A stretch of DNA of 22,966 nt from Actinomycetes bacterium (GTDB lineage Bacteria; Actinomycetota; Acidimicrobiia; Acidimicrobiales; Bog-793), in contig JAKACF010000009.1 in assembly GCA_021821585.1 (NCBI GenBank), forward strand, positions 1 through 22,966, read 5' to 3'. Below are positions 12,820 to 20,373 of this stretch, in pieces. The stretch's first letter is position 1, and each line of letters opens with the position of its first letter. Both the position numbers and the translations under genes were made by a program. The notes under the pieces are model-generated. The model did no database searches. It had not been told where the DNA came from and saw only the letters and a list, made by a program, of their open reading frames with translations.

Positions 12820-13420
12820 GCGTGCCGCGGCGCCAACGGTCGACGACGGCCGCCGCCGTCTCTCCCGACTGGGCAGGGCGAAGGAGGTGGATTCTGGCGC
12901 GGAATTCGAACGCCGGGCGGATGCCGACGATGCCGTCCAACCGGCTGAGCCCGGCGCTGAGGCGCCCCCTGGACGAGCTGCGCGACCGGGCCCAGCTCGG
13001 CGACGAGCCGGACGCGGGACGCCGCCAGCCGGGCGCGGGCGACCACCTCCTCGAGCGAGCTCCCCGCCCGGGTGCGGTCTGGGGCGGCGAGCGCCCCGAG
13101 TCCCTGGGCTCCTGGGTCGGTCTCGGTGTCGATCACCTCCACCGTGGCCCATAGGCGGCAGCCGCCGCCCAGGCGACGGCTGTCGTGACCGAGACCCGGC
13201 TCGCCACCGTGAGGACGACGACGCCGTCGCGCCCCGGTCGGCGCGCTCGAGAGCGGCCAGGCAGTCGCAGCGAGGAAGCTGCTGCCGTGGTCCGCGCCCC
13301 ACGCCGCGCGTCAGCCCGCTCGGCCTGCTCCACGCGCCTCGCCACGAGCCCGATGTCGTGCTCGGCCGCGATCTCTGGCCTGAGCGAGGGCGCGACGTCG
13401 GTGACGATGCCGACCGCCCT
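12820..13420 (-). pseudogene. Decayed DegV/FakB-like fatty-acid-binding protein gene
   Basis: On the minus strand, DegV-family sequence can be read only by moving through three frames. Segment one (13420 to 13133) has VGIVTDVAPSLRPEIAAEHD, the usual DegV opening, and later DGVVVLTVASRVSVTTA. Segment two (from 13142 to about 12966) has VEVIDTETDPGAQGLGALAA and LEEVVARARLAASRVRLVAE, the middle of the domain. Segment three (about 12990 to 12827) has RLSAGLSRLDGIVGIRPAFE and LLRPAQSGETAAAVVDRWRR, the typical C-terminal part. No start codon is evident before segment one. DegV proteins bind a fatty acid and, as FakB, present it to the kinase FakA. Two frame breaks plus a lost start argue for a dead gene rather than a single sequencing error. 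Confidence 0.7.
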
Positions 13421-13725
13421 CTCACTCCTCGTCGGTGGCGCAGCGGCCCGGCGACGCTGACCGGTGCCCGTCGGCGCACCCTCCGAGGTCGCCGGAGAGC
13501 GCCGGGTGCGCGATCATGCCGGTGTCACGAGCGTGCGGAGGTGGTCGGTCCAGATGACGAGCGCCGAGGAGCCAGGGCGTCCACAGGATGGACAGGTCCC
13601 TGTGGCACCAGGAGCGACCGGCTCTCAGTGAGCCCGCTCGTGGATGACACCGCTAGGCCCCGGACTGCACGGCGACTTGCGTTCGAGAGTCCTCTCGTGC
13701 TGTTCCTCAGCTCGTCCGCAGCCGG
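13421..13725. other. 305 bases without a recognisable gene
   Basis: This stretch separates the degV-like remnant from the plsY-like remnant, which point away from each other. No frame on either strand gives a protein I recognise. Promoters of both genes would have been here. I see no clear promoter, palindrome or RNA. Confidence 0.5.
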
Positions 13726-14323
13726 ATGTTGCCGAGCACCGATCCACGCTCAGTCCTGCCTCCCCTCCAGGCGGCCGGGGTGGTGGCGCTCGCCTACCTC
13801 GCCGGCTCGGTGCCCGTCGCCCAGCTGGCGGCGCGGCGTCGCGGCGTCGACCTCCGCCAGGTGGGGAGCGGCACGGTGTCAGGCTCCTCGCTCTACTCGG
13901 TGGCAGGCTTCGCGCCACTCGCCGTCGCCGGATGCCTGGAGCTCGCCAAGGGGGTGCTCGGGCCTGTTCTCATGGGCCGCGGCCGGCCACTCGCCGCCGG
14001 AGCCGCCGGGGCTGCGGCGATCGTCGGCCACAACCGGTCGCCCTTCCTCGGCTTCGCCGGGCCCCTTCGCCCCCGAGGCCACCACCCTGCTGGCCGCCGC
14101 CCTTGCAGCCGGGCGGATCGTGGAGGAGACGGCGTTCGCCTGCGCGCTGGCGTTCGCCGCCGTGCCGGGGGTCATGGGCGTCACGAGGGGCCGGCGCGGC
14201 GCGCTCGCCGGCCTCCTCATGGTGTCGCCGATGTTCGCCAAACGGGCGGTGGGGAATCGGGCCCCCGCTGCCGGCTACCGCTCGGGTGTCATCTGGCGGC
14301 GTTTGCTGTTCGACCACGACTGA
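13726..14323 (+). pseudogene. Broken PlsY-like glycerol-3-phosphate acyltransferase gene
   Basis: The first frame (from ATG 13726) gives a membrane protein with PlsY marks: LAGSVPVAQLAARRRGVDLR (26-44), VGSGTVSGSSLY, AKGVLGPVL and GHNRSPFLGFAG (101-112). Just after that, near 14066-14075, the frame must change: FAPEATTLLAAALAAGRI, PMFAKRAVGNR and YRSGVIWRRLLFDHD continue in the second frame to the stop at 14323. Intact PlsY proteins have a GGKG or GGRG loop with following residues exactly at the junction, and these are missing. So the lesion looks like a small deletion plus frame change, not a one-base error. PlsY moves an acyl group from acyl-phosphate to glycerol-3-phosphate in the membrane. 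The protein could not be made from this copy. No clear ribosome binding site precedes the ATG. Confidence 0.7.
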
Positions 14324-14341
14324 CCCTCGGAGATCCGCCCG

Positions 14342-14773
14342 ATGAGACACACCGGCTCGCCTGCGGCTAGGACGGCACCCCGGGAGTGGTCGGAGCGCTG
14401 GCCCCGGGTCGCTCTGTTCACCGGCGGTGCCGCCTATGCCTGGTTCGCCGCCGGGAGCCGCCCGTTCACCACCGGTGGCGACGCCCTGACGGCGGGAGCG
14501 TTCGCGCTGATGGTGGTCCTCGTCGCCGCGGCGAGGGCCGGTGCCGGGATCCCGGCGGTGTCCCGCCCGGGGCCGGGTGAGGGACGTCTTCTGGCGTGGA
14601 TCGTCGCGGTCATCTGCGTGGTGGGCTGGGAGCTGGTGACCCTGGTCGCTCGCAACGGCCACCTCTTCCCGACCGCCAGCGACCTGTACAACGCCGTTGC
14701 GTCCTCGCGCCTCGCCAAATCGGGGGTCTTCTACCTCTGGCTCCTGCTCGGCTGGGGCCTGTTCGGCCGATGA
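14342..14773 (+). CDS. Small integral membrane protein, 143 aa (DUF6186-like end)
   Basis: The 143-aa product has a short basic N-terminus and hydrophobic segments at about 25-40, 48-65, 80-100 and 125-140. It ends SSRLAKSGVFYLWLLLGWGLFGR. That end resembles the C-terminus of the following 65-aa protein (LGWMWIGWHLFAR), so the pair may share an origin. ATG 14342 is preceded by a modest CGGAGA. The gene starts 18 bases after the plsY-like remnant and its stop overlaps the next start as ATGA, which indicates translational coupling. The function is unknown. There are no catalytic residues I can point to. Confidence 0.7.
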   Translation: MRHTGSPAARTAPREWSERWPRVALFTGGAAYAWFAAGSRPFTTGGDALTAGAFALMVVLVAAARAGAGIPAVSRPGPGEGRLLAWIVAVICVVGWELVTLVARNGHLFPTASDLYNAVASSRLAKSGVFYLWLLLGWGLFGR

Positions 14774-14967
14774 GCCACGACCTCGCCCTCGCAATCTGGG
14801 GTGCCGTCGCCCTCGGGCTCGTCTCCTGCGAGGTGCTCGCCCGGGTGACGGGCGGCCGTTATGCGCAGGTGCGGCGCCTGCTCCATCTGCTGACCGCCAC
14901 GCGGCCGCGGACCGCTTTCGCCTTCCTCGGCTGGATGTGGATCGGCTGGCACCTGTTCGCCCGGTGA
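14770..14967 (+). CDS. Small membrane protein, 65 aa, DUF6186-like
   Basis: ATG 14770 overlaps the stop of the previous gene in ATGA. The 65-aa protein has two hydrophobic segments (about 4-24 and 46-64) around a basic loop (RVTGGRYAQVRRLLHLLTATRPRT). The ending FLGWMWIGWHLFAR is the mark I associate with the DUF6186 family of actinobacteria, whose function is unknown. The coupling, and the similar ending of the upstream protein, suggest the two act together in the membrane. Confidence 0.7.
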   Translation: MSHDLALAIWGAVALGLVSCEVLARVTGGRYAQVRRLLHLLTATRPRTAFAFLGWMWIGWHLFAR

Positions 14968-14968
14968 G

Positions 14969-14982
14969 GGCCCCGAGGGGCC
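14969..14982 (+). terminator. Hairpin right after the small membrane protein gene
   Basis: GGCCCC (14969-14974) and GGGGCC (14977-14982) are exact complements; a 5-bp stem with a CGAG loop begins two bases after the stop codon. It probably ends the plus-strand transcript before the minus-strand glycosyltransferase gene. The rest of the gap to 15116 shows nothing further. Confidence 0.35.
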
Positions 14983-15116
14983 GTCGAGGCGCCGGTCGAT
15001 CGATCCCACGGCTGGTTCTCCGTCAGCGGTCGAGAGCGTGTGGCTCCAGAGGTCGCCCCGCCTCCGGCGCCGCACGACCCGGCCGGTCCCGTCCCCTCCA
15101 CAGCCCCGTCACGCAC

Positions 15117-17351
15117 TCACGGAGCAGCCGTGGTGGTGGTCGTGGTCGTGCTGGTCGTCGTGGTCGTGCTGGTGGTGGTGGGCGCGCTTGTGGTGGTGGT
15201 CGTGGTCGACGTCGTGGACGAGCTGGTCGTCGGTGAGGTGGCAGCGGTGGTGCTCGTCGGCGACGGGCTCGACGTCGTCGGCACGTTGGTGCTACCGGTA
15301 CGTCCCGATGGCGAGGTCGTCGTCGAGACGCCGGGGGCATTCCCGGTTCGGGGCGTGGTGGTGGGCGGGGGACTCTGCGGGAGCCGGATCGGGTTGCTCG
15401 GTCGACCGGGGTTGGCGGCACCGAGCGCCAGCACCACGACGAAGACGACTGCGGCGCCACTCGTGAGGACGAGGGTCCCGGTCCGCAGGCGGCTGGCGAA
15501 CAGCGCCAAGCGCTCCCGTCGCTCCTCGCTTCTCCTCCGCCGTTCGAGCTCCGGGCTGAGCGATGCGTGCTGGTTGAGCCACGCCATCACCGGAGCCGAC
15601 CAGTAGACGCTGCCCTGCCAGCACACGAGGGCGACGACGAGCGCGCTGGCGCTCGTGTAGCCGATCAGCGCGCCTGCGAGACCGAGCATGACGGCGGCCA
15701 CGAGGCTCTCGCCCCTGGCGGCGGCGACGGCGGCCCGGATGCGGTGGGCACCCGTCGCCGTCTTCGGGGTGCGGAGAAAGACGCCTGCCGGGCGGACGAG
15801 GCCCTCCACACACGCCCGCGCCACGGTCAGCGACAGCGAGAGCCAGTTGACAAAGGCGAGCACCGCCCGCTTGAGAGAGATCCGGTCGCGCAGGCGGAGC
15901 GCCCAGATCGCACGGATCAGGCCGCTCGCGAGCAGCATCGCCGGAAGCAGCACGGTCGGACCGACAAAGGGACGCACCGGGATCCGGCGCCCGGTGAGCA
16001 GGATCGACGCGATGACGACGAGGGCGATGGTGAACCCGAGGTAGACGAGGTCGTTCAACCACTGCAACCCACTCACCAGGTAGTCGATTCGCTGCCGGAC
16101 CGACAGGCGGTTCTCTGGCGAGCGGTCCCAGACCATGAGGGAGCGCCAGTGCTTGCGCAAGAGCTGCATGCCGCCGAAGCACCAGCGGAAGCGCTGGCTC
16201 TTCAGCGAGGCGAAGGTCAGCGGCATGATGCCCTGTCCGTAGCTCCGGGGGATGAACAGGCCGGAGTAGCCGGCGCGCAGCATCCGGAGGGAAGCCTCGG
16301 CGTCCTCGGTGATGCACCACTCGTCCCAGCCGCCGAGCGACTCGAGCACGGATCGGCGGAGCAGTCCCATGGTCCCGGCGAAGATGATCGAGTCCCTCTC
16401 GTTGCGTGACGGCATGGACGTCGAGAAGAAGTATCGGTAGGCGTCGTAGCAGGCGGTGAAGTAGGCGTTGCCCGCATACTCCCGGTAGTCCTGCGGCGTC
16501 TGGAGGAATGCCAGCTTCGGGTCGGCGAAGTAGGGGGCGTTGTCCCTCAGGTAGTCCGGTGAGACGAGGTAGTCGGAGTCGACGACCCCGACGAGCTCGG
16601 CCCGCGGGTCCGTCAGCTGGCGGAGGGCGAGGTTGAGGGCGCCCGACTTGTAGCCCTCGAGGTTCTCGACGTGGGCGAAGTGGACCCTCGGCCGGCCGCG
16701 GCAGTAGTCCTCGACCGGTCGCCAGGTCGCGGGGTCGGTGGTGTTGTTGTCGATCACCACGATCTCGAAGTTCGGGTAGTCGATCCGTTCCAGGGCCGCG
16801 ATGGTCTCGATCAGCATCTCCGGCGGCTCGTTGTAGGAGGGCACGTGCAGCGAGACGAAGGGCTGGTGGGACGGGTCGGGAGTCGGGAACTGGCGGGTGT
16901 GGCGCGTCCGGCAGATGACGTCGCAGGTCTCGAAGGCGAACGAGGCCGTGAGGAAGAGCGCAGCAGCTTCGAGGACGAACAGGAACGCCGAGGCGATCGA
17001 CGCCACCAGTGAGAGCCCGCCGGCGACGGTGACGCCGCCGGCGAACGCCAGATAGGCAAGGGCGGCGGCGACGTAGCCCCCGAAGAAGAGCTGACCCGGT
17101 GGATTCCATGGTCCCCGCACGAGCACCACGACCGTGGTGACCGCGAACACGAAGACCTCCGCCGCCCGGAGGGGGGTGCCCGCGACGTCCCAGATGTGGC
17201 CGACGAGCCAGCCTGCACCGTACGCGCAGGCAGCGGCGAACAGGATGCCGAGGACTCGCGAGGTGAACCGGAGGCGTGTTCCGAGCAGGAGGAGGACGAT
17301 GGTGGACAGCGCCAGGTCGATGACGCAGACCATGAAGACGGCGAAGAGCAC
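15117..17351 (-). CDS. Membrane GT2 glycosyltransferase, cellulose-synthase-like, with Thr-rich tail
   Basis: The 744-aa protein starts with about four membrane helices (5-140). A cytoplasmic GT-A domain follows with PSYNEPPEMLIETI (171-184), the metal-binding D258-S-D260, the catalytic TED (348-350) and QRFRW (386-390). These are the D, DxD, TED and QxxRW marks of processive polysaccharide synthases. Further helices lie at about 430-640. The last 95 residues (650-744) are almost all Thr, Ser and Pro. GTG 17351 follows CGGAGGT by about six bases on the minus strand. No PilZ domain for c-di-GMP control is visible. The gene lies 103 bases behind a secreted GH5 gene, so the product is probably a beta-linked exopolysaccharide. 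Cellulose, mannan or another glucan cannot be told apart. Confidence 0.85.
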   Translation of the reverse strand: MLFAVFMVCVIDLALSTIVLLLLGTRLRFTSRVLGILFAAACAYGAGWLVGHIWDVAGTPLRAAEVFVFAVTTVVVLVRGPWNPPGQLFFGGYVAAALAYLAFAGGVTVAGGLSLVASIASAFLFVLEAAALFLTASFAFETCDVICRTRHTRQFPTPDPSHQPFVSLHVPSYNEPPEMLIETIAALERIDYPNFEIVVIDNNTTDPATWRPVEDYCRGRPRVHFAHVENLEGYKSGALNLALRQLTDPRAELVGVVDSDYLVSPDYLRDNAPYFADPKLAFLQTPQDYREYAGNAYFTACYDAYRYFFSTSMPSRNERDSIIFAGTMGLLRRSVLESLGGWDEWCITEDAEASLRMLRAGYSGLFIPRSYGQGIMPLTFASLKSQRFRWCFGGMQLLRKHWRSLMVWDRSPENRLSVRQRIDYLVSGLQWLNDLVYLGFTIALVVIASILLTGRRIPVRPFVGPTVLLPAMLLASGLIRAIWALRLRDRISLKRAVLAFVNWLSLSLTVARACVEGLVRPAGVFLRTPKTATGAHRIRAAVAAARGESLVAAVMLGLAGALIGYTSASALVVALVCWQGSVYWSAPVMAWLNQHASLSPELERRRRSEERRERLALFASRLRTGTLVLTSGAAVVFVVVLALGAANPGRPSNPIRLPQSPPPTTTPRTGNAPGVSTTTSPSGRTGSTNVPTTSSPSPTSTTAATSPTTSSSTTSTTTTTTSAPTTTSTTTTTSTTTTTTTAAP
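15120..15255 (-). repeat. Low-complexity ACC/ACG/AGC-type codon run encoding the Thr/Ser tail
   Basis: On the plus strand the DNA is a run of gtggt, cgtgg and ctggt units without a fixed period. It encodes the end of the glycosyltransferase tail, where Thr predominates. It is an irregular codon repeat likely to vary in length by slippage, not a tandem repeat with a conserved unit. Confidence 0.7.
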
Positions 17352-17386
17352 GCGCGACCTCCGGGGGGCCCAAAAGGTGGGGGGGA

Positions 17387-17400
17387 AAGCGCCAGCGCTT
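17387..17400. promoter_or_regulatory. Palindrome AAGCGC-CA-GCGCTT between GH5 and GT2 genes
   Basis: This is a perfect 14-bp palindrome with a two-base centre in the 103-base gap, about 36 bases before the glycosyltransferase start. Its half-sites resemble LacI-family operators of sugar-use genes (AGCGCT core), but with two extra central bases. As RNA it would be a weak 5-bp hairpin with a CTGG loop. Operator and internal hairpin are both possible. Confidence 0.3.
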
Positions 17401-17454
17401 CTTTACCCGGCAGGACAGGCGACAAACTCGTCCGGCCGTGCCGCCGCCGGTCTC

Positions 17455-18618
17455 TCAGCGCGCTCCGAGCTGTGCGAGATGGGAGCGGAACCCGCGCCCG
17501 TACGTGGTCGGCGTGCCGTCGTAGGAGGTGATGAGCGCCGGGCCGCTCGAGCAATTCCAGGTGTCCCATGCCCAGGCGACGTACGAGACGCGGTGTCGGT
17601 CGGCCCAGGTCATGTAGCGGTCGATGAACCCGCTCCGGCAGTCGTTCTCGCCGATCTCGCCGGTCACCACCGGGACGCTGCGCGCCACGGGTGCGATGGT
17701 GCGATTCCAGCAGGTGGAGGAGTCGCAGGCGCTGAAGTTGTAGAGGTGGGCCGACGCGACCACCTGGTGCAGGGGATCGCGTGGCTCGTGCCGGAGGAAG
17801 CCGGCGAGATCGCCTGCCCACGCGAGGCCGCCCAGCATGACCGGGGCCCGTGAGCCGGCGCGCCGCACGGCGTCGAGCATCTGCTGCATCCCGGCGGTTC
17901 GCCAGCCGGCCGGGGTCGTGCAGCCGTTCCTCCAGCAGGACCAGGTGACGCCGTGGGGCTCGTTGTAGAGGTCGAAGACCACGCCGTGGTCGAGGCGGAA
18001 CAGGCGTGCGACCGAGTACCAGAACGCCACCGAGTGGCTGGCGTCCGCCATGACCTGCTGGCCCGTCGCCTGCTCGTGGCCCGGGGCGCTCCAGTGGAGG
18101 TCGAGGATGGCGACGAGGCCGGCCTCGTTCAGGTTCCTCACGTACGACTCGATCGCCCGACGGTAGGCGATGCCGGAGAACTCGGGCTTGAGGCCGTTCA
18201 GCCCGAGCCAGCAGTCCTCGTTGAGCGGGACTCGGACCGCGTCGATGCGCCACGCCTTCATCGCCCGTATCGAGGCGGGACCGCTCGGTCCGTCGAAGAT
18301 CCCCCACCCCTGCACGCATGCGTATTCCGTCCCGGAGCGGTCGACGCCGAGGAGGCGGATCGGGTGGCCGGAGGCGTTCACGAGGCGGTTCCCGGCCACC
18401 CGTACGCTCGGCGCGTTCCAGGTGGGTGCGACGGCCTTCGGCCGGCTGTCGACTCGCCCGGGGGAGCTCGACACGAGCGCCGACGCGGGGAGCCCGAGGG
18501 CCCCGAGCAGGCCGGCCGCAACGACGAGGAGCAGGCCGGCCGCCGGCCATCGCGCTCTCGAGTCCCGGCGTCGCCGCCAGCCCCCTTGTGGCCTCACTCC
18601 TGCCCGCCCTTCACTCAC
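17455..18618 (-). CDS. Secreted GH5-family glycoside hydrolase (endoglucanase-like)
   Basis: The 387-aa protein begins with basic residues (RRRRDSRARW) and a hydrophobic stretch (about 25-48) ending near ASA, a Sec signal peptide or anchor. The catalytic domain (about 70-385) has GH5 landmarks: IRLLGVDRSGTEYAC, RVPLNEDCW, LHWSAPG, the acid/base Glu220 in LYNEPHG, HLYNFSAC and the nucleophile Glu321 in VVTGEIGEND. Several Cys suggest disulfides outside the cell. It would cut beta-1,4-linked glucan or mannan. It is encoded just before a polysaccharide synthase on the same strand; cellulose-type synthases often have a partner glycosidase that trims or releases the chain. GTG 18618 is the likely start, with GTG 18597 as alternative; neither has a strong binding site. 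Confidence 0.85.
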   Translation of the reverse strand: MSEGRAGVRPQGGWRRRRDSRARWPAAGLLLVVAAGLLGALGLPASALVSSSPGRVDSRPKAVAPTWNAPSVRVAGNRLVNASGHPIRLLGVDRSGTEYACVQGWGIFDGPSGPASIRAMKAWRIDAVRVPLNEDCWLGLNGLKPEFSGIAYRRAIESYVRNLNEAGLVAILDLHWSAPGHEQATGQQVMADASHSVAFWYSVARLFRLDHGVVFDLYNEPHGVTWSCWRNGCTTPAGWRTAGMQQMLDAVRRAGSRAPVMLGGLAWAGDLAGFLRHEPRDPLHQVVASAHLYNFSACDSSTCWNRTIAPVARSVPVVTGEIGENDCRSGFIDRYMTWADRHRVSYVAWAWDTWNCSSGPALITSYDGTPTTYGRGFRSHLAQLGAR

Positions 18619-18721
18619 CCCGACCCGCGGCCGCCGTGACCACGAGGGCGTGTCCCGGCATCATAGGCGGGCTTGCCGCGTGCACCCGGAGGGTCGAGAG
18701 GATCGCGCGGGAGCGCGACCG

Positions 18722-19648
18722 CTAGTCGAACTCGATCTCGTCGTCGAGGAGCATGCTCACGTCGATGCGGCGCGGGCCCTCTGCCGCAGGGCTGTAGCCC
18801 GTCACCGTCGGCGGGACGGCGAAGCCGGGCTTGGCCGCCCAGTCGGCGATGTTCTCGAGCGGGCACAACGGGTCGGCGGTGAGCCGTGCGAGATGGTCGA
18901 GCACCTCGAGCTCCTCGCCTCGAGGTGGGCGGGAGGAGTCCATGAGGCCCCACTCGTCCCAGAGCAGCATCTCGTTCTTGCGCAGGGAGGACAGGTCGTG
19001 GAGCAGGTTGTGTCGGAGGTACCTCCACGACCTCGTCCCGAGGATCTCGAGGTCGGGGTCCACCACGAACCGTTCGGGCTCGCGCACGCCGGCCCTCGCC
19101 TCGAGCCATGCTTTCGGTCCGGTGAGGAACCGGTCCCGCGGCACGTCGAGGGGGTCGAAGCGTTCGCCGTCCACCGGCACGAAGTCGTCCCCGATCTGCG
19201 GCTCGACAAGTCGCCAGCGGCCGACCTCGACGTCGAAGAGCTCGACGACCACGTGGTCGAGCAACCACCCCTGCTGGAAGTACGTGGCGAAGCCGACCCG
19301 GGCCCGGGCGGGGATCTGATGGTGGCGGGCGATGGCGAGAAACAACACGGCGAAGTCGCGACAACCGCCGACCACCCGCTCGCTTGCCGGCCGGTCCGCG
19401 CTGAGGCCCGCCCCATCGGCGCAGAGACGGTCGAGCATCGCTCTCGCCGAGCGCAGGTCGACCTCGGCGAGCCGCTCCGGAGCGATGCCGTGCTGGGCCA
19501 GGTCTCCGCCCGAGCGGTAGTGGAAGACGAGGTGCGTGACCACCTCGCGGATCGCAGCCGGGTCGGCCGGCACCTTGTCCACGGTCGATGCCCACGCTCC
19601 GACGTCGGTGACGGGGCCGGCGTTCGCCCAGAAGCTGACCTCTGCCAC
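18722..19648 (-). CDS. Transglutaminase-like cysteine protein
   Basis: The 308-aa protein has a transglutaminase-like core at about 65-160. Cys96 in VGGCRDFAVLFLAIAR and His132 in LLDHVVVELFD occupy the places of the catalytic Cys and His. The third member is normally Asp in a V-D-P motif, but here the text is RWRLVEPQIG, giving Glu149. The front part (ADPAAIREVVTHLVFHYR) and the C-terminal part (DLEILGTRSWRYLRHNLLHDL, DEWGLMD) match family members I recall that lack a signal peptide, so it should be cytoplasmic. Its role could be protein deamidation, peptide cleavage or transfer; none is shown by context. GTG 19648 is assigned from the extent of the reading frame. The binding site is weak. 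It lies 103 bases upstream of the GH5 gene. Confidence 0.75.
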   Translation of the reverse strand: MAEVSFWANAGPVTDVGAWASTVDKVPADPAAIREVVTHLVFHYRSGGDLAQHGIAPERLAEVDLRSARAMLDRLCADGAGLSADRPASERVVGGCRDFAVLFLAIARHHQIPARARVGFATYFQQGWLLDHVVVELFDVEVGRWRLVEPQIGDDFVPVDGERFDPLDVPRDRFLTGPKAWLEARAGVREPERFVVDPDLEILGTRSWRYLRHNLLHDLSSLRKNEMLLWDEWGLMDSSRPPRGEELEVLDHLARLTADPLCPLENIADWAAKPGFAVPPTVTGYSPAAEGPRRIDVSMLLDDEIEFD

Positions 19649-19696
19649 CTGTGCGAGCCTATCGGCGCCGCGGTCGCGCCTCTCGCCGGGGGACGG

Positions 19697-20335
19697 TCAG
19701 CCGGGGCCTTCGGTGAGCGAGAGCACCGAGCGCGGCAGCAGGGCGCCGGCGGCGAGGTCCGGAGCTGGCACGGGGGTTCCGGCGTGCTCGGCGAGCGGGA
19801 CCACGCCGGCCCATGAGGGGCCGGCGACGTCGTCCGGATCGTCTTCCGGCCAGCCGTCGGACACCTTGAGCGACCACGTGGCGATGGGCATGGAGAGGAC
19901 CATCGTCTTGTTCAGCTCCGCCCGGGTGGAGGCTCGCACCTCGCCACGACGGCCCGGGATGAGCTTGTCGACGAGGACGTCGAGCGCCCCGGCCACCCGT
20001 TCTCCCTGCAGCCGCTCGAAGCGGCCGAAGAGCACGGCGCTCCGGTAGCGGAACGAGGACTCGAACGCCGAGCGGGCGACGATGATGCCGTCGACCGACG
20101 TCACCTCGACGCACGCGGGCACGCCGGTCGCGACGAGGCGCATCCAGCGGGAACCGGTCGAACCGTGGACGAGCAGCGCATCGCCGTCGCGGGCGACGGC
20201 GGTCGGGATCACGACAGGGTGCCCGTCGGAGACGAGGCCGATGTGGGCGATCCGTGCCTGGTCGAGGAGGGCGTCGAGGCTCGCCCGCTCCTCGACCTGG
20301 TACTCACGGAGACGGCTCAGCCGGGTGCGAGGCAT
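19697..20335 (-). CDS. Pyridoxamine 5'-phosphate oxidase-like FMN-binding protein
   Basis: The 212-aa protein has the split-barrel fold pattern: RLREYQVEERASLDALLDQA, then ARIAHIGLVSDGHPVVIPTA, LLVHGSTGSRWMRLVATG, VCVEV-like strand ACVEVTSVDGIIVARSAF, and SSFRYRSAVLFGRFERL. Such proteins bind FMN, F420 or heme, and the opening resembles the NimA-like nitroreductase group. The section AELNKTMVLSMPIATWSLKV completes the family domain. ATG 20335 gives the usual N-terminus and no binding site is seen, so translation may be leaderless. It follows the phosphoesterase gene by 38 bases and precedes the transglutaminase gene by 48, an operon-like spacing. The substrate is unknown. Confidence 0.8.
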   Translation of the reverse strand: MPRTRLSRLREYQVEERASLDALLDQARIAHIGLVSDGHPVVIPTAVARDGDALLVHGSTGSRWMRLVATGVPACVEVTSVDGIIVARSAFESSFRYRSAVLFGRFERLQGERVAGALDVLVDKLIPGRRGEVRASTRAELNKTMVLSMPIATWSLKVSDGWPEDDPDDVAGPSWAGVVPLAEHAGTPVPAPDLAAGALLPRSVLSLTEGPG

Positions 20336-20373
20336 CGAACATCATGTGGCCGCCCCGTCTCCGAGGTCAACGA

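Noticed and set aside
12890..12935. A tRNA-like TTCGAA loop in the degV remnant
   Set aside because: The bases on both sides do not form a five-base T stem, no acceptor or anticodon stem can be drawn, and the bases fall within DegV-like coding sequence on the minus strand.
12887..14323. A 478-codon plus-strand frame spanning the degV remnant and the plsY remnant
   Set aside because: Only its last part (from about 14070) resembles a protein, the PlsY C-terminus. The rest is antisense to the degV remnant or low-complexity.
15117..15260. Repetitive gtggt/cgtgg DNA as a possible CRISPR or satellite array
   Set aside because: There is no fixed repeat length or spacer. It is explained by Thr and Ser codons at the end of the glycosyltransferase gene.
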